From a virus, in IMG/VR virus record IMGVR_UViG_3300027509_000022, positions 1-41,387 of that record: a stretch of 41,387 bases of DNA; one strand, written 5' to 3'. The position numbers and the translations under genes were made by a program. The notes under the pieces are model-generated. The model did not search any database and was not told the DNA's origin. It worked only from the letters and a program-made list of their open reading frames with translations. Shown here piece after piece: positions 41,108 through 41,387 of the stretch; the first letter of the stretch is position 1; every line of letters begins with the position of its first letter.

Positions 41108-41387
41108 ATGAGATATGAAATCATTGGCAAAGATCCTGAGATCGCAGTGCTCTGCCCTGTGATCAATACGGGCGAAGTCACCAAGCACTATGCGGATGAC
41201 ATTCCTCTCATGGTTTGTGACCTCCACATGAGCCAAACCAAGAAGAAGACTCCGGCTGCCGAAATCAAAGAGTACCTGTCAGATCTTCTGCCTCATCTTG
41301 TCGATGCAGGCATCAAACTTCTGGTTGTCACTCACCCGGAGTATTTCAAAGTTTTGACGAAACAATCCAAAACAGATGTGACCATCG
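41108..41387 (+). CDS. Start of a replication gene, probably DNA polymerase (N4 gp39-like); cut by window edge
   Basis: At least 93 residues beginning MRYEIIGKDPEIAVLCPVIN. LVVTHPEYFKVLTK resembles the N-terminal region of some phage family A DNA polymerases, and the order helicase, small gene, polymerase is that of N4 gp37-gp39. Motifs of the polymerase lie beyond the window, so this is probable by position and general likeness only. Confidence 0.45.
   Translation, partial: MRYEIIGKDPEIAVLCPVINTGEVTKHYADDIPLMVCDLHMSQTKKKTPAAEIKEYLSDLLPHLVDAGIKLLVVTHPEYFKVLTKQSKTDVTI

Noticed and set aside
1-41387. CRISPR arrays, insertion sequences, integrase or attachment sites
   Set aside because: I looked for regularly spaced palindromic repeats, transposase or recombinase motifs and found none; the repeats seen are collagen-coding or short regulatory ones.

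Overview
The window looks like a circularly represented or permuted piece of an N4-like podovirus (Schitoviridae type), most likely infecting an alphaproteobacterium of the Roseobacter kind. The reasons are gene content and order. An N4-type late module runs on the minus strand: portal (gp59-like), lysis genes, gp67-like connector, large terminase (gp68-like) and a gp69-like gene. A plus-strand early/middle module carries the two-piece T7-like RNA polymerase II, a MoxR-type AAA ATPase plus VWA pair (gp24/gp25-like), a Dda/RecD-like helicase (gp37-like) and the start of what is probably DNA polymerase. Nucleotide genes (dCTP deaminase-like, ThyX, B12-dependent ribonucleotide reductase) fit marine roseophages of this group. 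The host assignment is inference.

Layout. 1-7212 (minus): a partial gene at the edge, portal, GH108 endolysin, single-span membrane protein, three-span holin, connector, TerL and gp69-like gene, many with overlapping stop/start codons. 7282-12720 (plus): an 1812-residue fibre with collagen-like repeats, four LamG-like domains and an LRR-like tail. 12721-13607: a mostly noncoding hub with a strong terminator, an inverted repeat overlapping two perfect DnaA boxes, a small minus-strand gene, 14-bp-phased heptamers and a 22-bp direct repeat. This is the expected place for the N4 genome ends. 13608-17332: small early genes. Four GC stem-loops sharing a TAAC loop, with stems that differ in sequence but stay paired, lie only in intergenic DNA here and are candidate virion-RNAP promoters. 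17375-21780: RNA polymerase II in two genes, with an HNH endonuclease and four small genes between them. The first half carries a fused zinc-ribbon and DUF4326-like extension. 21856-28491: HNH-type gene, AAA ATPase, metallopeptidase/VWA protein, dCTP deaminase-like protein, endonuclease VII-like gene behind a hairpin that hides its ribosome-binding site, membrane protein, lipoprotein and a probable trypsin-like protease. 28588-36029: tightly packed small genes, with a P-loop kinase-like/ThyX fusion, a Lar-like zinc protein and a SLOG-like protein. 36128-41387: ribonucleotide reductase, helicase, a small gene and the start of a probable DNA polymerase.

How they work together (inference from N4): the injected virion RNAP would transcribe the early genes from hairpin promoters; these lead to the two-subunit RNAPII, which transcribes the replication and nucleotide genes; host polymerase then serves the late minus-strand module. 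Three endonuclease-type genes sit next to core genes, as mobile endonuclease genes often do. No tRNA gene, CRISPR array, integrase or insertion sequence was recognised.
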